Of a stretch of DNA of 7,746 bases, positions 1-5,879 are shown in pieces; position 1 is the stretch's first letter, and every line of letters starts with the position of its first letter. The notes beneath the pieces were generated by a model. It saw only the letters and a list, made by a program, of their open reading frames with translations. It was not told where the DNA came from and ran no database searches. The DNA lies in NCBI GenBank assembly GCA_964250925.1, contig CAXUHU010000138.1:1-7746 (forward strand), in the 5' to 3' direction. Made by a program: the position numbers and the translations under genes. This DNA is from BOG-908 sp964250925 (GTDB lineage Bacteria > Pseudomonadota > Alphaproteobacteria > Acetobacterales > Acetobacteraceae).

Positions 1-66
1 TAAGAGTGCTGAGCCGATGCGGCGCAGGGCGTGCCGTTCGCACTCGGCCGGCAGCTGACGGTCGCG
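1..66. other. Window edge, no supported gene
   Basis: No start codon with a ribosome binding site is visible here on either strand. On the minus strand the frame stays open from just after the TGA of the small gene to the window edge, about 22 codons with mostly G or C in third position, but it has no ATG or GTG start. A 6-bp dyad, CTGACG-GTCG-CGTCAG at 55-70, overlaps the stop codon of the small gene. It has no T run after it, so it is not a clear terminator. Confidence 0.4.
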
Positions 67-276
67 TCAGATGACGGCGTTCAGCAGCGAGCCCGGCGTG
101 GTGGAAGACTGGGCCGAGTCGGCCGACGCGGCGGGCGCGCTTCTGCCGCCGCCATGATGATGGTGGGCTTTGCCGGCCTGCTGGCTGGCGCCGCCCTGGG
201 CGGCTTGGGTCTGCTGCGGCTGCAACCGCTGGGGTTGGAAAGCGGAGGCCGCGGTCGAAACGCTGGAAACACTCAT
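67..276 (-). CDS. Small low-complexity protein with histidine run, unknown function
   Basis: This 69-residue protein is not assigned to a family I can name. It starts with a Ser/Val-rich stretch (MSVSSVSTAASAFQPQ), continues with a Gln/Ala-rich part (residues 14-35), a HHHHGGG motif at 38-44, a Ser/Ala-rich part, and ends in SLLNAVI. There is no signal peptide and no membrane segment. The start is the ATG at 276, which has GGAG at 284-287 seven bases upstream; a GTG two codons earlier is less likely. It lies 55 bases after the Spy-like gene on the same strand, so the two are probably co-transcribed. The histidine run could bind metal, which would fit a metal- or envelope-stress role for the pair, but that is inference. 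A strong hairpin lies immediately before its ribosome binding site. Confidence 0.6.
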   Translation of the reverse strand: MSVSSVSTAASAFQPQRLQPQQTQAAQGGASQQAGKAHHHHGGGRSAPAASADSAQSSTTPGSLLNAVI

Positions 277-287
277 CTGCACGCTCC

Positions 288-312
288 GGGTTGGGTGACG
301 TCACCCGAACCC
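288..312 (-). promoter_or_regulatory. Hairpin/palindrome before small gene
   Basis: The core GGGTGACGTCACCC at 293-306 is a perfect 14-bp palindrome. GGGTT at 288-292 also pairs with AACCC at 308-312 if base 307 is bulged, giving about 12 paired positions per arm. On the transcript the hairpin ends one base before the GGAG ribosome binding site of the small gene. There is no T tract, so it is not a terminator. A second small dyad, CCTAG-AGCGG-CTAGG (311-325), overlaps its edge. It could be an operator, an RNA element controlling translation, or a processing site in the mRNA. Confidence 0.45.
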
Positions 313-337
313 TAGAGCGGCTAGGTGAAGAAACCCT

Positions 338-787
338 CTACTCCGTATCGGCCGGGTGCGAAATCTGGCGCTCCTGGTCGTGCAAGCTTTCGAGCTGCTG
401 GTGCTTCTCGGCCGCCTGGGCCAGTTGCTGCGGGGTGAGCACCTGGCGCATCTGCAACGCGCTGGTCAGGCGCTGCTCGTCGAGCTGGGCGCGCAGGGCC
501 TGCTCCTGCTGCATCAGCGGCGCCAAATCGGCTTCGCTCACGCTGCCGGGGGCCAGCAGCCGGGCCATGATCTGCTCGTGCACGGCGCGCATCTGCTGAA
601 AGCCGGCCTTCGCCTGAGTCCAGCCGGCCTGCTCGATCTCCCGAATCTGGCCACGCTGCGCGTCCGACATGGACACGCCGGCGAACATGCCGTCTGCACC
701 CCGATGGTGGCCGTAGCCGGCTGGGTCGGCGGCGGCTGTTCCCGCCACGCCGATCAGCGCGGTGGCCAGCAAAATGGGAAGGCGCAT
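338..787 (-). CDS. Spy/CpxP-like periplasmic LTXXQ protein
   Basis: This 149-residue protein has a signal peptide (MRLPILLATALIGVAGTAAA, about residues 1-20) followed by a short Gly/His-rich segment with HH at 27-28. The rest is predicted long helices rich in Gln, Glu and Ala. The motif LTPQQ at 117-121 matches the LTXXQ signature; the earlier helix has MSDAQ at 40-44 in the place of the first copy. Length and layout fit the Spy/CpxP and heavy-metal-sensor families, which act in the periplasm as ATP-independent chaperones or as sensors of envelope and metal stress. The ATG at 787 is supported by AAAGGA at 794-799, six bases upstream. The gene leads a probable two-gene unit with the small His-rich protein, and dyads at 808-826 and 873-890 lie in its upstream region. 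Which of the LTXXQ subfamilies it belongs to is not clear. Confidence 0.8.
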   Translation of the reverse strand: MRLPILLATALIGVAGTAAADPAGYGHHRGADGMFAGVSMSDAQRGQIREIEQAGWTQAKAGFQQMRAVHEQIMARLLAPGSVSEADLAPLMQQEQALRAQLDEQRLTSALQMRQVLTPQQLAQAAEKHQQLESLHDQERQISHPADTE

Positions 788-807
788 GGTCGATCCTTTC
801 TGAACTT

Positions 808-826
808 GGTTGTGGACGACACAACC
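808..826. repeat. Inverted repeat in 5' region of Spy-like gene
   Basis: GGTTGTG at 808-814 and CACAACC at 820-826 are perfect 7-bp arms with a 5-base centre. The repeat ends 20 bases before the ATG of the Spy-like gene and 8 bases before its ribosome binding site. This position suits a repressor operator near the transcription start or a hairpin in the leader RNA. The adjacent palindromes CCTAGG (825-830) and CCCGCGGG (831-838) add to the dyad density. I see no convincing -35/-10 pair. Confidence 0.5.
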
Positions 827-872
827 TAGGCCCGCGGGTTCGGCAGGGAAACGGCATCAGCGTGACGAAGTA

Positions 873-890
873 TGACGTGCCGGCACGTCA
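873..890. promoter_or_regulatory. Perfect 18-bp palindrome, candidate operator
   Basis: TGACGTGCC at 873-881 is followed directly by its exact reverse complement GGCACGTCA at 882-890. It lies 85 bases upstream of the ATG of the Spy-like gene, outside any coding region. A nested alternative dyad pairs CGTGACG (861-867) with CGTCACG (886-892). Unspaced symmetry of this length is typical of binding sites for dimeric regulators. No T run follows on either strand, so a terminator is unlikely. The regulator is unknown, and none is encoded in the window. Confidence 0.45.
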
Positions 891-918
891 CGGCGCACCA
901 CGCCCGCGAACGCGTCCC

Positions 919-951
919 AAAAACAAAGGGCCGCCCCCATACGCGCGGCCC
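919..951 (-). terminator. Intrinsic terminator of the receptor gene
   Basis: Read on the minus strand, GGGCCGC (951-945) and GCGGCCC (934-928) form a perfect 7-bp GC stem with a 10-base loop. TTTGTTTTT follows at 927-919. The stem plus T-rich tail is a textbook Rho-independent terminator for transcripts coming from the receptor gene. On the plus strand it has no T tail, so it works in one direction only. A degraded-looking second version lies across the N gap at about 992-1028. Confidence 0.75.
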
Positions 952-972
952 ATACAACAGGCGAGACGGTGC

Positions 973-982
973 NNNNNNNNNN
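973..982. other. Assembly gap (10 N)
   Basis: Ten unknown bases join two contigs between the receptor gene and the Spy-like gene. The real length is not known and may be negative, because the flanks resemble one another. No gene is interrupted by it. Confidence 0.98.
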
Positions 983-1051
983 GCCACGGCGCCCAAAAAA
1001 AACCGGGCCGCGCCGTGGGGGGGGCCCCTTCCAACTGGCGTGACGGTGCGA

Positions 1052-3919
1052 TCAGAAGCGAGCGCTGACCGTAAAGAAGATGCTGAACGGCTGGCCGGGG
1101 ATGCCGTCGGCGAACTGGGGCGAGCAGTTATACTGGCTTCCCACGGGGTTGGCCTTGGTGGGCGAGCACGCCGAAGGCGAAACCTGCCTGTAGTAGTATT
1201 GGAAGAAGTGCTCGTTGAACAGGTTCTGGATGTTGATGTCGAACTTCACCCGCTTGAGCGCGGGCAGGAACGGCGTGGGCAGGGTGTAGTTCATGTCCAG
1301 GTTGAACACGGCAAACGGCGAGATGCCGCCATTCGGGTCGTAGACCGTGGCGCCCGATAGCTGGCTGAACCGGGTGCAGGCGGGCGCCGGGTTGGTGCCC
1401 TGGCACCCCGTGTAGGGCGAGTTGGGTATGGCGCCCGTTCCGGGCAGGGCGGTGCCGATGTTGGGCGTCAGGCCGGGAAAGTTTGCAACGGTCGCGTCGC
1501 CCGAAATGTCGTAGGTGGTGAACTGGTGCCCCGTATAGGTGCCGCTGAAGCGGACATCGAGGGAGTCTGAGTCGCGGAACAGGTTCTTGCGGCCGTAATC
1601 CACGCCAAAGGTGGACAGCCAATCCGGGATGCCGGTCACCGGGGCGCCCTTCAAAGCGATGCCGTACTGGTCTTCGGCCACGGTTGCGAACGCGAAGTTG
1701 CTCTTCAGGTATTTCGCCAGCTCGTGTGAGAAGTTGCCGAATAGTTGGATGTCCGGCGTGAGCTGATACTGCCCCGCACCTTCCACGCCCTTGAATTCGC
1801 GCTGGCCGTTGTCGTTGTAGATGTTCTGCCCAAGCGTCGGACCGGATTCGGAGGTGTAGAAGCCGAAGTCGCGATCCACTTTCTGGTAGAAGTAATCCAC
1901 CGAGAGAAGCAGTTTGGACGTGTTGTATTTCACGCCGCCCTCGTAGAGGTGCACGATGGAGGCATTCGGCGGCGATCCCGCCGCGTTGGGGCTGAAATCG
2001 GTTACGGGTGCGAACAATGCGGACTGCCCGGTGCTGCCATAGACCTGCAGCCCCTTGAGCACCGGCGCTATCTTGTCGAAATCATAGGTGACGTTGAAGA
2101 ATGGCAGCCACTCGCGGTTGTACTTCGTCGACTTGAAGTTGACGTAGCCGTTGGACGCGAAGTCGAAGATCGCACTTTCCTTGAGGCTGGAGTAGGTCGT
2201 CTGCAACGTGCCGCCCGGCGTGATGTGCAGCGTGTTGTCGAGCAGGTCGATCTTGTCCTGGATGTAGCCCTGCGCGATCGTGCGTTGCACGCCTCCGTCG
2301 AAGCCCCCGCCGAAGATGTTGTCCAGGTTGCCGGGCGTCTGAGGAACATTGAACGTCGCCCCGAAATAGCTGCGGTCGGACGGAGAGGTCTCTTTTGCGA
2401 ACAAGCCGCCGATCTTGACGGTGTTGGCAATGCCGAAAATCTCGGGCGCGATGTACGTCACCCTGGGCTGGATGCCATAGGTGGACGACATGTGATGGAC
2501 CAACTCGCCGTTCAGACCGCAGGGGGCAACACCGCCCGCTGCGGCGTACTCGGCGACGTAGGAAGCGGGACAATTCGGCGAACCAGGAGGATAGACGGCA
2601 AGCGGGTTATAGGGATAGACGCCGGCCTTGTAGTTGAGGTTTCCAGGACCGTAATAGGCTCCGTAGTTAAAGCCCGCCGGCGTGTTCAGGAACGGTGCAG
2701 CCCCGTTGACGGCATATGGGTTGGGATCCCCGAAAGGCGGGCTTGCCGCAAGCGCACCGAACGTCGTGGAGTCGGCATCATTGCGCAAATAGAACGCCGT
2801 CACCCCGACGTTGAGGTTGTCATTGACGTACGTGTCGTCCTTCATGATGACCGTCAGGTAATCGTTCTGCTCGAAGGCCGCCGACGCGTTGGTCGGATAG
2901 TTGCTGAACAGCCCGTTCTGATTGAGGTAGGGCGTGGGCACCGGCTCGGTCTGGATATAGCCGTTCCCGGTGTTGTAGAGCACGGTCGTCTGGAACTTGG
3001 ACAGACCATCGTCGTAGGGCTTGTCGAACGCGAACTCCATCTCGTTCTCACGGTTGCCCGTGTAATCGATGAAGCCGGCGGTCTGCAGGTTTTTGTAGTT
3101 CAGCAGAACCTTGGGCGCGTTGTCTCCCGTGCCGAGCGGCCCGTCGAGCGATCCGGAGTTGACCTCGAACCCTTCGGTGTAGGTCTGGAATGAACCGACG
3201 CTGCCGAACACGTCGATGTAGAAATCATTGGTCGGGCGCTTGGACTGATAGGCGATCGTGCCGCCAATCGTTCCAAACGTGTTCTTGTCCGGGTAAGCGA
3301 TGCCGGGATAGATCGATACACCGCTGATCTGGCCGAGCGTGAAGATGCTGCCGATGTTATTTTGGATGGAGGACGATCCCGGCGCCAACAGGTCCTGCGT
3401 CGGCACGTCGTCGAGCGTGGAGGCGGTCTCCAGGCCGCGTGCGCCGCGTATGGTCAGCTCAGGCGCCGAGTCGCCGATGCCCTGCTGATAGACGTAGATC
3501 GATGGCGCCTGACGCAGCAGCGTAGAGGGGCTGCCGGAAATGCCGACCTGCTGGATCTGCCGTTCGCCAAGTTCGGTGACGGCCGATGGAGAGTTCTTTT
3601 CCTTCAGCAGCCGGCGCTGCGCCCTTACGATGATGTTCTCCGACGCGCCACGGCTGACGTCAGGCGGAATGGATTGACTGGGCGTTTGCCCGCGGGGCGG
3701 CACGCCGCTCGAGCTCGGCGCCCTGGTCGGCAACGCCTCCTGCGCCAGCCGCACATCCGGCACGCTGCGCGTCTCCGTGCCGAATACCTGCGTGCCCGAT
3801 GTTTGCGCGCTCTGGCTTTGCGCGCTTTGGGCCGAAAGGCGCCAGGCGGGCATCACGCCGCACGCCACGGCGCACGCTGTCAGCATCAAACGCTGCCTTG
3901 AGGTGATATGTCCCAACAT
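1052..3919 (-). CDS. TonB-dependent outer-membrane receptor
   Basis: This 955-residue protein imports a ligand across the outer membrane using energy passed on by TonB. A signal peptide covers about residues 1-30 (cleavage near LSA-Q). A low-complexity Ser/Gln/Pro linker follows (31-93). The TonB box is ENIIVRA at 94-100. The plug domain is about 108-225, with VTELGERQIQQ, an LTIRG motif at 155-159 and FGTIGGTIAY at 215-224. The beta-barrel fills the rest, with NIQNLFNEHFF near the end and a C-terminal phenylalanine (VSARF) as expected for barrel insertion. The frame stays open for 81 codons further upstream, but the ATG at 3919 precedes a clear signal peptide and has AGGTGG at 3925-3930. The mature protein has just six cysteines, in three close pairs. 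There is no N-terminal signalling domain, so control through a FecR-type anti-sigma factor is not expected. The ligand (siderophore, metal complex, sugar or other) cannot be told. Confidence 0.93.
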   Translation of the reverse strand: MLGHITSRQRLMLTACAVACGVMPAWRLSAQSAQSQSAQTSGTQVFGTETRSVPDVRLAQEALPTRAPSSSGVPPRGQTPSQSIPPDVSRGASENIIVRAQRRLLKEKNSPSAVTELGERQIQQVGISGSPSTLLRQAPSIYVYQQGIGDSAPELTIRGARGLETASTLDDVPTQDLLAPGSSSIQNNIGSIFTLGQISGVSIYPGIAYPDKNTFGTIGGTIAYQSKRPTNDFYIDVFGSVGSFQTYTEGFEVNSGSLDGPLGTGDNAPKVLLNYKNLQTAGFIDYTGNRENEMEFAFDKPYDDGLSKFQTTVLYNTGNGYIQTEPVPTPYLNQNGLFSNYPTNASAAFEQNDYLTVIMKDDTYVNDNLNVGVTAFYLRNDADSTTFGALAASPPFGDPNPYAVNGAAPFLNTPAGFNYGAYYGPGNLNYKAGVYPYNPLAVYPPGSPNCPASYVAEYAAAGGVAPCGLNGELVHHMSSTYGIQPRVTYIAPEIFGIANTVKIGGLFAKETSPSDRSYFGATFNVPQTPGNLDNIFGGGFDGGVQRTIAQGYIQDKIDLLDNTLHITPGGTLQTTYSSLKESAIFDFASNGYVNFKSTKYNREWLPFFNVTYDFDKIAPVLKGLQVYGSTGQSALFAPVTDFSPNAAGSPPNASIVHLYEGGVKYNTSKLLLSVDYFYQKVDRDFGFYTSESGPTLGQNIYNDNGQREFKGVEGAGQYQLTPDIQLFGNFSHELAKYLKSNFAFATVAEDQYGIALKGAPVTGIPDWLSTFGVDYGRKNLFRDSDSLDVRFSGTYTGHQFTTYDISGDATVANFPGLTPNIGTALPGTGAIPNSPYTGCQGTNPAPACTRFSQLSGATVYDPNGGISPFAVFNLDMNYTLPTPFLPALKRVKFDINIQNLFNEHFFQYYYRQVSPSACSPTKANPVGSQYNCSPQFADGIPGQPFSIFFTVSARF

Positions 3920-4143
3920 GCCCGCCACCTGTCCTTCAAATCGGACCGGCTTCGTTTCGCACCGGCCCGAGACATGCCCCTCGCCAAAACGTTGTTTCGT
4001 CTCGGGGCTTACGGCTGAACAGTGCAGCCATGCGGCGACGCGACACAACGCCTCATCGGCCTTAGTCACACGACGGCAATCCGATGTGGTCGCACGGCAA
4101 CAGGTGCAAGAACGGCCACGTGTTCGCGTGGCACACAAACTCA
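3920..4143 (-). other. Leader region of the receptor gene
   Basis: These 224 bases separate the operon hairpin from the receptor start. I see no convincing -35/-10 promoter, Fur-box-like dyad or known riboswitch. A 6-bp dyad, GCCACG-TGTTCG-CGTGGC (4115-4132), lies close to the hairpin. AGAACGGCC (4109-4117) is an exact reverse complement of GGCCGTTCT (4168-4176), so it could pair with one arm of the upstream hairpin. The receptor is either transcribed from an unseen promoter here or by read-through from the exb operon. Confidence 0.4.
3925..3930 (-). promoter_or_regulatory. RBS that sets the receptor start
   Basis: AGGTGG lies five bases before the ATG at 3919. It supports this start over the upstream in-frame GTG at 4162, which would fall inside the terminator hairpin and would add 81 residues with no family character in front of the signal peptide. 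Confidence 0.65.
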
Positions 4144-4174
4144 AACGGCCCCGACGTAGCACGCCGAGGCCGTT
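4144..4174 (-). terminator. Strong hairpin at 3' end of exb/TPR operon
   Basis: On the minus strand, AACGGCCTCGGCG (4174-4162) pairs over all 13 positions with CGTCGGGGCCGTT (4156-4144), including two G-T wobbles, around a 5-base loop. It begins 22 bases after the TAG of the TPR gene. The following TGAGTTTGTGT is only moderately T-rich, so termination may be partial. It may allow some read-through into the receptor gene, or act as an mRNA 3' end stabiliser. Confidence 0.6.
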
Positions 4175-4196
4175 CTGCGGTTCTTGAAGACTCTGC

Positions 4197-5414
4197 CTAG
4201 GTTTTAGACAACAACATCATCCACAGCCGCGCAATTTCCGCCGCACCTTCCTTGCCGCCGACGGTACGGAACATCGCAATGGCCCGCGGTTTCTGGCCGG
4301 CGTTCATGTAGGCCAGACCCAAATGCAACCGGCTGTCGTCGGGGTGGCGCAAGCCGCTCTTGCGCAGGCCCGCCTCCATGAGTGCGACGCCTTTTGGATA
4401 CTGGCCGTAGCTTGCGTATTCCTCACCGAGCGCTGTCAGCAGATTGCCGTCGTGGCTCGATTGCGCCTCGGCCTCGCGGCCGGGCAGGGCGGCCAGTTCG
4501 CTGGCGTAGGTCTTGTTCACCAGGTCGCGCAGGCGTTGCTGCCGCGGCGCACCTGGCCCGTTGCCGAACGCGCCGGTGCTGTAGGCATGGTCGGTGATCA
4601 CTTTCGCCTCGCCAGGCACCGGCACCTGCAGGGCAAGCTCCACCATCTCCATCAGGTCGTCCGGCTTGGTCAGCAATCCTGTCGCCAACTCGAAACGATC
4701 GATGTCCAGCGTCAATCGGCTGGCGAAACCGGGGCGTGTCTGCGCGCTGTGCACCAGGTTCTGCCAGTAATCCGGCTTGGGGTAATAGGTGACGAGCTGC
4801 ACCATGGTGTTGCCGAAACCCAGCGTATCGCCGCCTTCGCGCTGGCAGGCTGCCAGCAGTTGCAGCTGCTCCTCGGTCGGGCGGCGGCCGGCCCGCACCG
4901 TCGCGGCTACCTGTTCGGCCTGCAGGCGGCCGGCGGTGGCGTAATCCTTGTTCTGATAATAGGCGCTGATCAGGTAGCCGCGGGCGGCCGCGTCGGTGGG
5001 AGCAAGTTTGAGGTATTGCTGGTACCAGTTGACGGCGCCGGCAAAGTTCTTGGCGTCGAACGCGATGCTCGCTTCGGCGAGCAGCAGCTTCGGCCGCTCG
5101 CTCGCCGGCACGCGGCCGGAAGCGAGCATGTCGGCATACACCTTGGAGGCCGTCGCGTTGTCGTTGAACCTCTGCGCGATCGAGCCGCGCTCCTGCTCGA
5201 TGACGAAGCTCTCTTCCGAGGTCAGGCCGCGCGCGGCGGCTGCAATGTTGATCTGCTGGATGGCGCCGCGATAGTTGCGCGCGTTCGCCAGCGCTTGCGC
5301 CTTCTGCAGCGGCTTGCCCACTTCGGCGCGCAACGTGGCGGCGTCGGCCGCACTCAGGCCGGCGGTGACCAGCCCGGCCGCTAGCGCGGCACAGGCAAGA
5401 AAACGAGGTATCAT
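4197..5414 (-). CDS. Periplasmic TPR-repeat protein of the Ton operon
   Basis: This 405-residue protein has a signal peptide (about residues 1-25, MIPRFLACAALAAG to AADA) and then helical repeats. TPR-like pairs are visible at about 35-60 (ALANARNYRGAIQQIN), 112-137 (AEASIAFDAKNFAGAVNWYQ), 143-170 (ARGYLISAYYQNKDYATAGR), 323-350 (LGEEYASYGQYPKGVALMEAG) and 361-385 (LHLGLAYMNAGQKPRAIAMF). The middle, about 200-320, shows no clear repeat. It should sit in the periplasm as a protein-binding scaffold. Its ATG is four bases after the stop of the second exbD gene, which implies translational coupling and a role with ExbB, ExbD and TonB. TPR genes also accompany tonB2-type clusters of Vibrio, where they serve the transporter complex. 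Its exact partner is unknown. It is not a lipoprotein: the cysteine at residue 8 is too early for a lipobox. Confidence 0.82.
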   Translation of the reverse strand: MIPRFLACAALAAGLVTAGLSAADAATLRAEVGKPLQKAQALANARNYRGAIQQINIAAAARGLTSEESFVIEQERGSIAQRFNDNATASKVYADMLASGRVPASERPKLLLAEASIAFDAKNFAGAVNWYQQYLKLAPTDAAARGYLISAYYQNKDYATAGRLQAEQVAATVRAGRRPTEEQLQLLAACQREGGDTLGFGNTMVQLVTYYPKPDYWQNLVHSAQTRPGFASRLTLDIDRFELATGLLTKPDDLMEMVELALQVPVPGEAKVITDHAYSTGAFGNGPGAPRQQRLRDLVNKTYASELAALPGREAEAQSSHDGNLLTALGEEYASYGQYPKGVALMEAGLRKSGLRHPDDSRLHLGLAYMNAGQKPRAIAMFRTVGGKEGAAEIARLWMMLLSKT

Positions 5415-5418
5415 TCCG

Positions 5419-5850
5419 TCATGGCCCCATGAACTGTTCGTTGCCGACTAGGCCGATATTGGTCACCCCCAGCCGCTGTGCGTCGGCCATCACGTGCGCC
5501 ACGTATTTGTACGTGGCCAGCTTGTTGGGCTTCAGGTGCACCTCCGGCTGCGGGTCTGCCTTGGACGCCGCGATCAGGTGGTCCTGCAACGACGCTTCAT
5601 CCGGCATCGCCTCGCCGTTCCAGGAGATCGTACCGTCGAAATCCACGTCGATCGTCACCACGGTCGGCGGCACCGGCGGCGGCGGCGGGTTGCCGGCCGG
5701 CAGGTCCAGCTTCACCGCGTGGGTCTGGATGGGTATGGTAACGATCAACATGATCAGCAGAACCAGCATCACGTCGATCAAGGGCGTGGTGTTCATGTCC
5801 ACCACCACGTCCATGTCGTCACCGCCCCCGGTGGGCATGGTCATAGCCAT
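5419..5850 (-). CDS. exbD2: ExbD/TolR-family proton-channel subunit, second copy
   Basis: This 143-residue protein is the second of two ExbD proteins. A short cytoplasmic N-terminus with GGGDD leads into one membrane helix, about residues 24-42, which contains the family signature NTTPLIDVMLVLLIMLI. Asp26 corresponds to the proton-carrying Asp25 of Escherichia coli ExbD. A periplasmic domain follows (about 60-143) with PQPEVHL and the usual alpha/beta pattern. It differs from its upstream partner in having a proline run, PPPPPVPP (56-63), just after the membrane segment. The ATG at 5850 has AGGGAGA at 5857-5863, better than the site of the first exbD. In Xanthomonas campestris a tonB-exbB-exbD1-exbD2 cluster has been described in which exbD2 is not needed for iron uptake. 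The name is used by analogy with that order. Confidence 0.9.
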   Translation of the reverse strand: MAMTMPTGGGDDMDVVVDMNTTPLIDVMLVLLIMLIVTIPIQTHAVKLDLPAGNPPPPPVPPTVVTIDVDFDGTISWNGEAMPDEASLQDHLIAASKADPQPEVHLKPNKLATYKYVAHVMADAQRLGVTNIGLVGNEQFMGP

Positions 5851-5879
5851 AGTTGATCTCCCTGCGCGGAATTACCCGG

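Larger units (their letters stand above)
916..1049. repeat. Imperfect duplicate flanks around the N gap
   Basis: The 57 bases at 916-972 and the 58 bases at 992-1049 run in parallel. Both start with CCC and an A-rich run, then GGGCCGC, a GC-rich middle, and a similar end. The last 19 bases (954-972 versus 1031-1049) agree at 16 positions, ending in GACGGTGC. The right copy has an A8 run (995-1002), a G8 run (1017-1024) and a GGGGCCCC block. This looks like one terminator region present twice because two contig ends were not merged, the right copy being poor-quality sequence. A true tandem duplication is possible but less likely. Confidence 0.6.

Noticed and set aside
1..66. Open minus-strand frame after the small gene's TGA, possible read-through or next gene
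   Set aside because: It is only about 22 codons to the edge and has no ATG or GTG start or ribosome binding site, so a gene or recoding event cannot be supported from this window.
321..857. 178-codon minus-strand frame overlapping the Spy-like gene
   Set aside because: It is Arg/Pro-rich and shows no motif; the frame at 338-787 has a signal peptide, LTXXQ motif and ribosome binding site.
862..1360. Plus-strand frames running through the N gap
   Set aside because: They depend on unknown bases and a probable false duplication and overlap the receptor gene antisense.
1745..3193. 482-codon open frame on the plus strand
   Set aside because: It lies wholly antisense to the receptor gene, has no signal or domain, is rich in Arg, Val and Gly as expected for the reverse strand of a GC-rich gene, and the minus-strand frame has full family features.
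3654..3663. CTGACGTCAG palindrome inside the receptor gene, resembling the palindromes near the Spy-like gene
   Set aside because: It is in coding sequence with no regulatory context. TGACG is common in this GC-rich DNA, so I do not count it as another operator.
3920..4143. Search for a Fur box, cobalamin riboswitch or sigma-factor promoter before the receptor
   Set aside because: No 19-bp AT-rich dyad, no riboswitch core and no convincing -35/-10 pair could be found, so no ligand or iron control is claimed.
3920..4162. N-terminal extension of the receptor to the GTG at 4162
   Set aside because: The extension has no family character, precedes a clear signal peptide, starts inside the 13-bp hairpin, and the ATG at 3919 has its own ribosome binding site.
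4323..5384. 353-codon open frame on the plus strand
   Set aside because: It is antisense to the TPR gene. The minus-strand frame has a signal peptide and repeats, and fits the operon.
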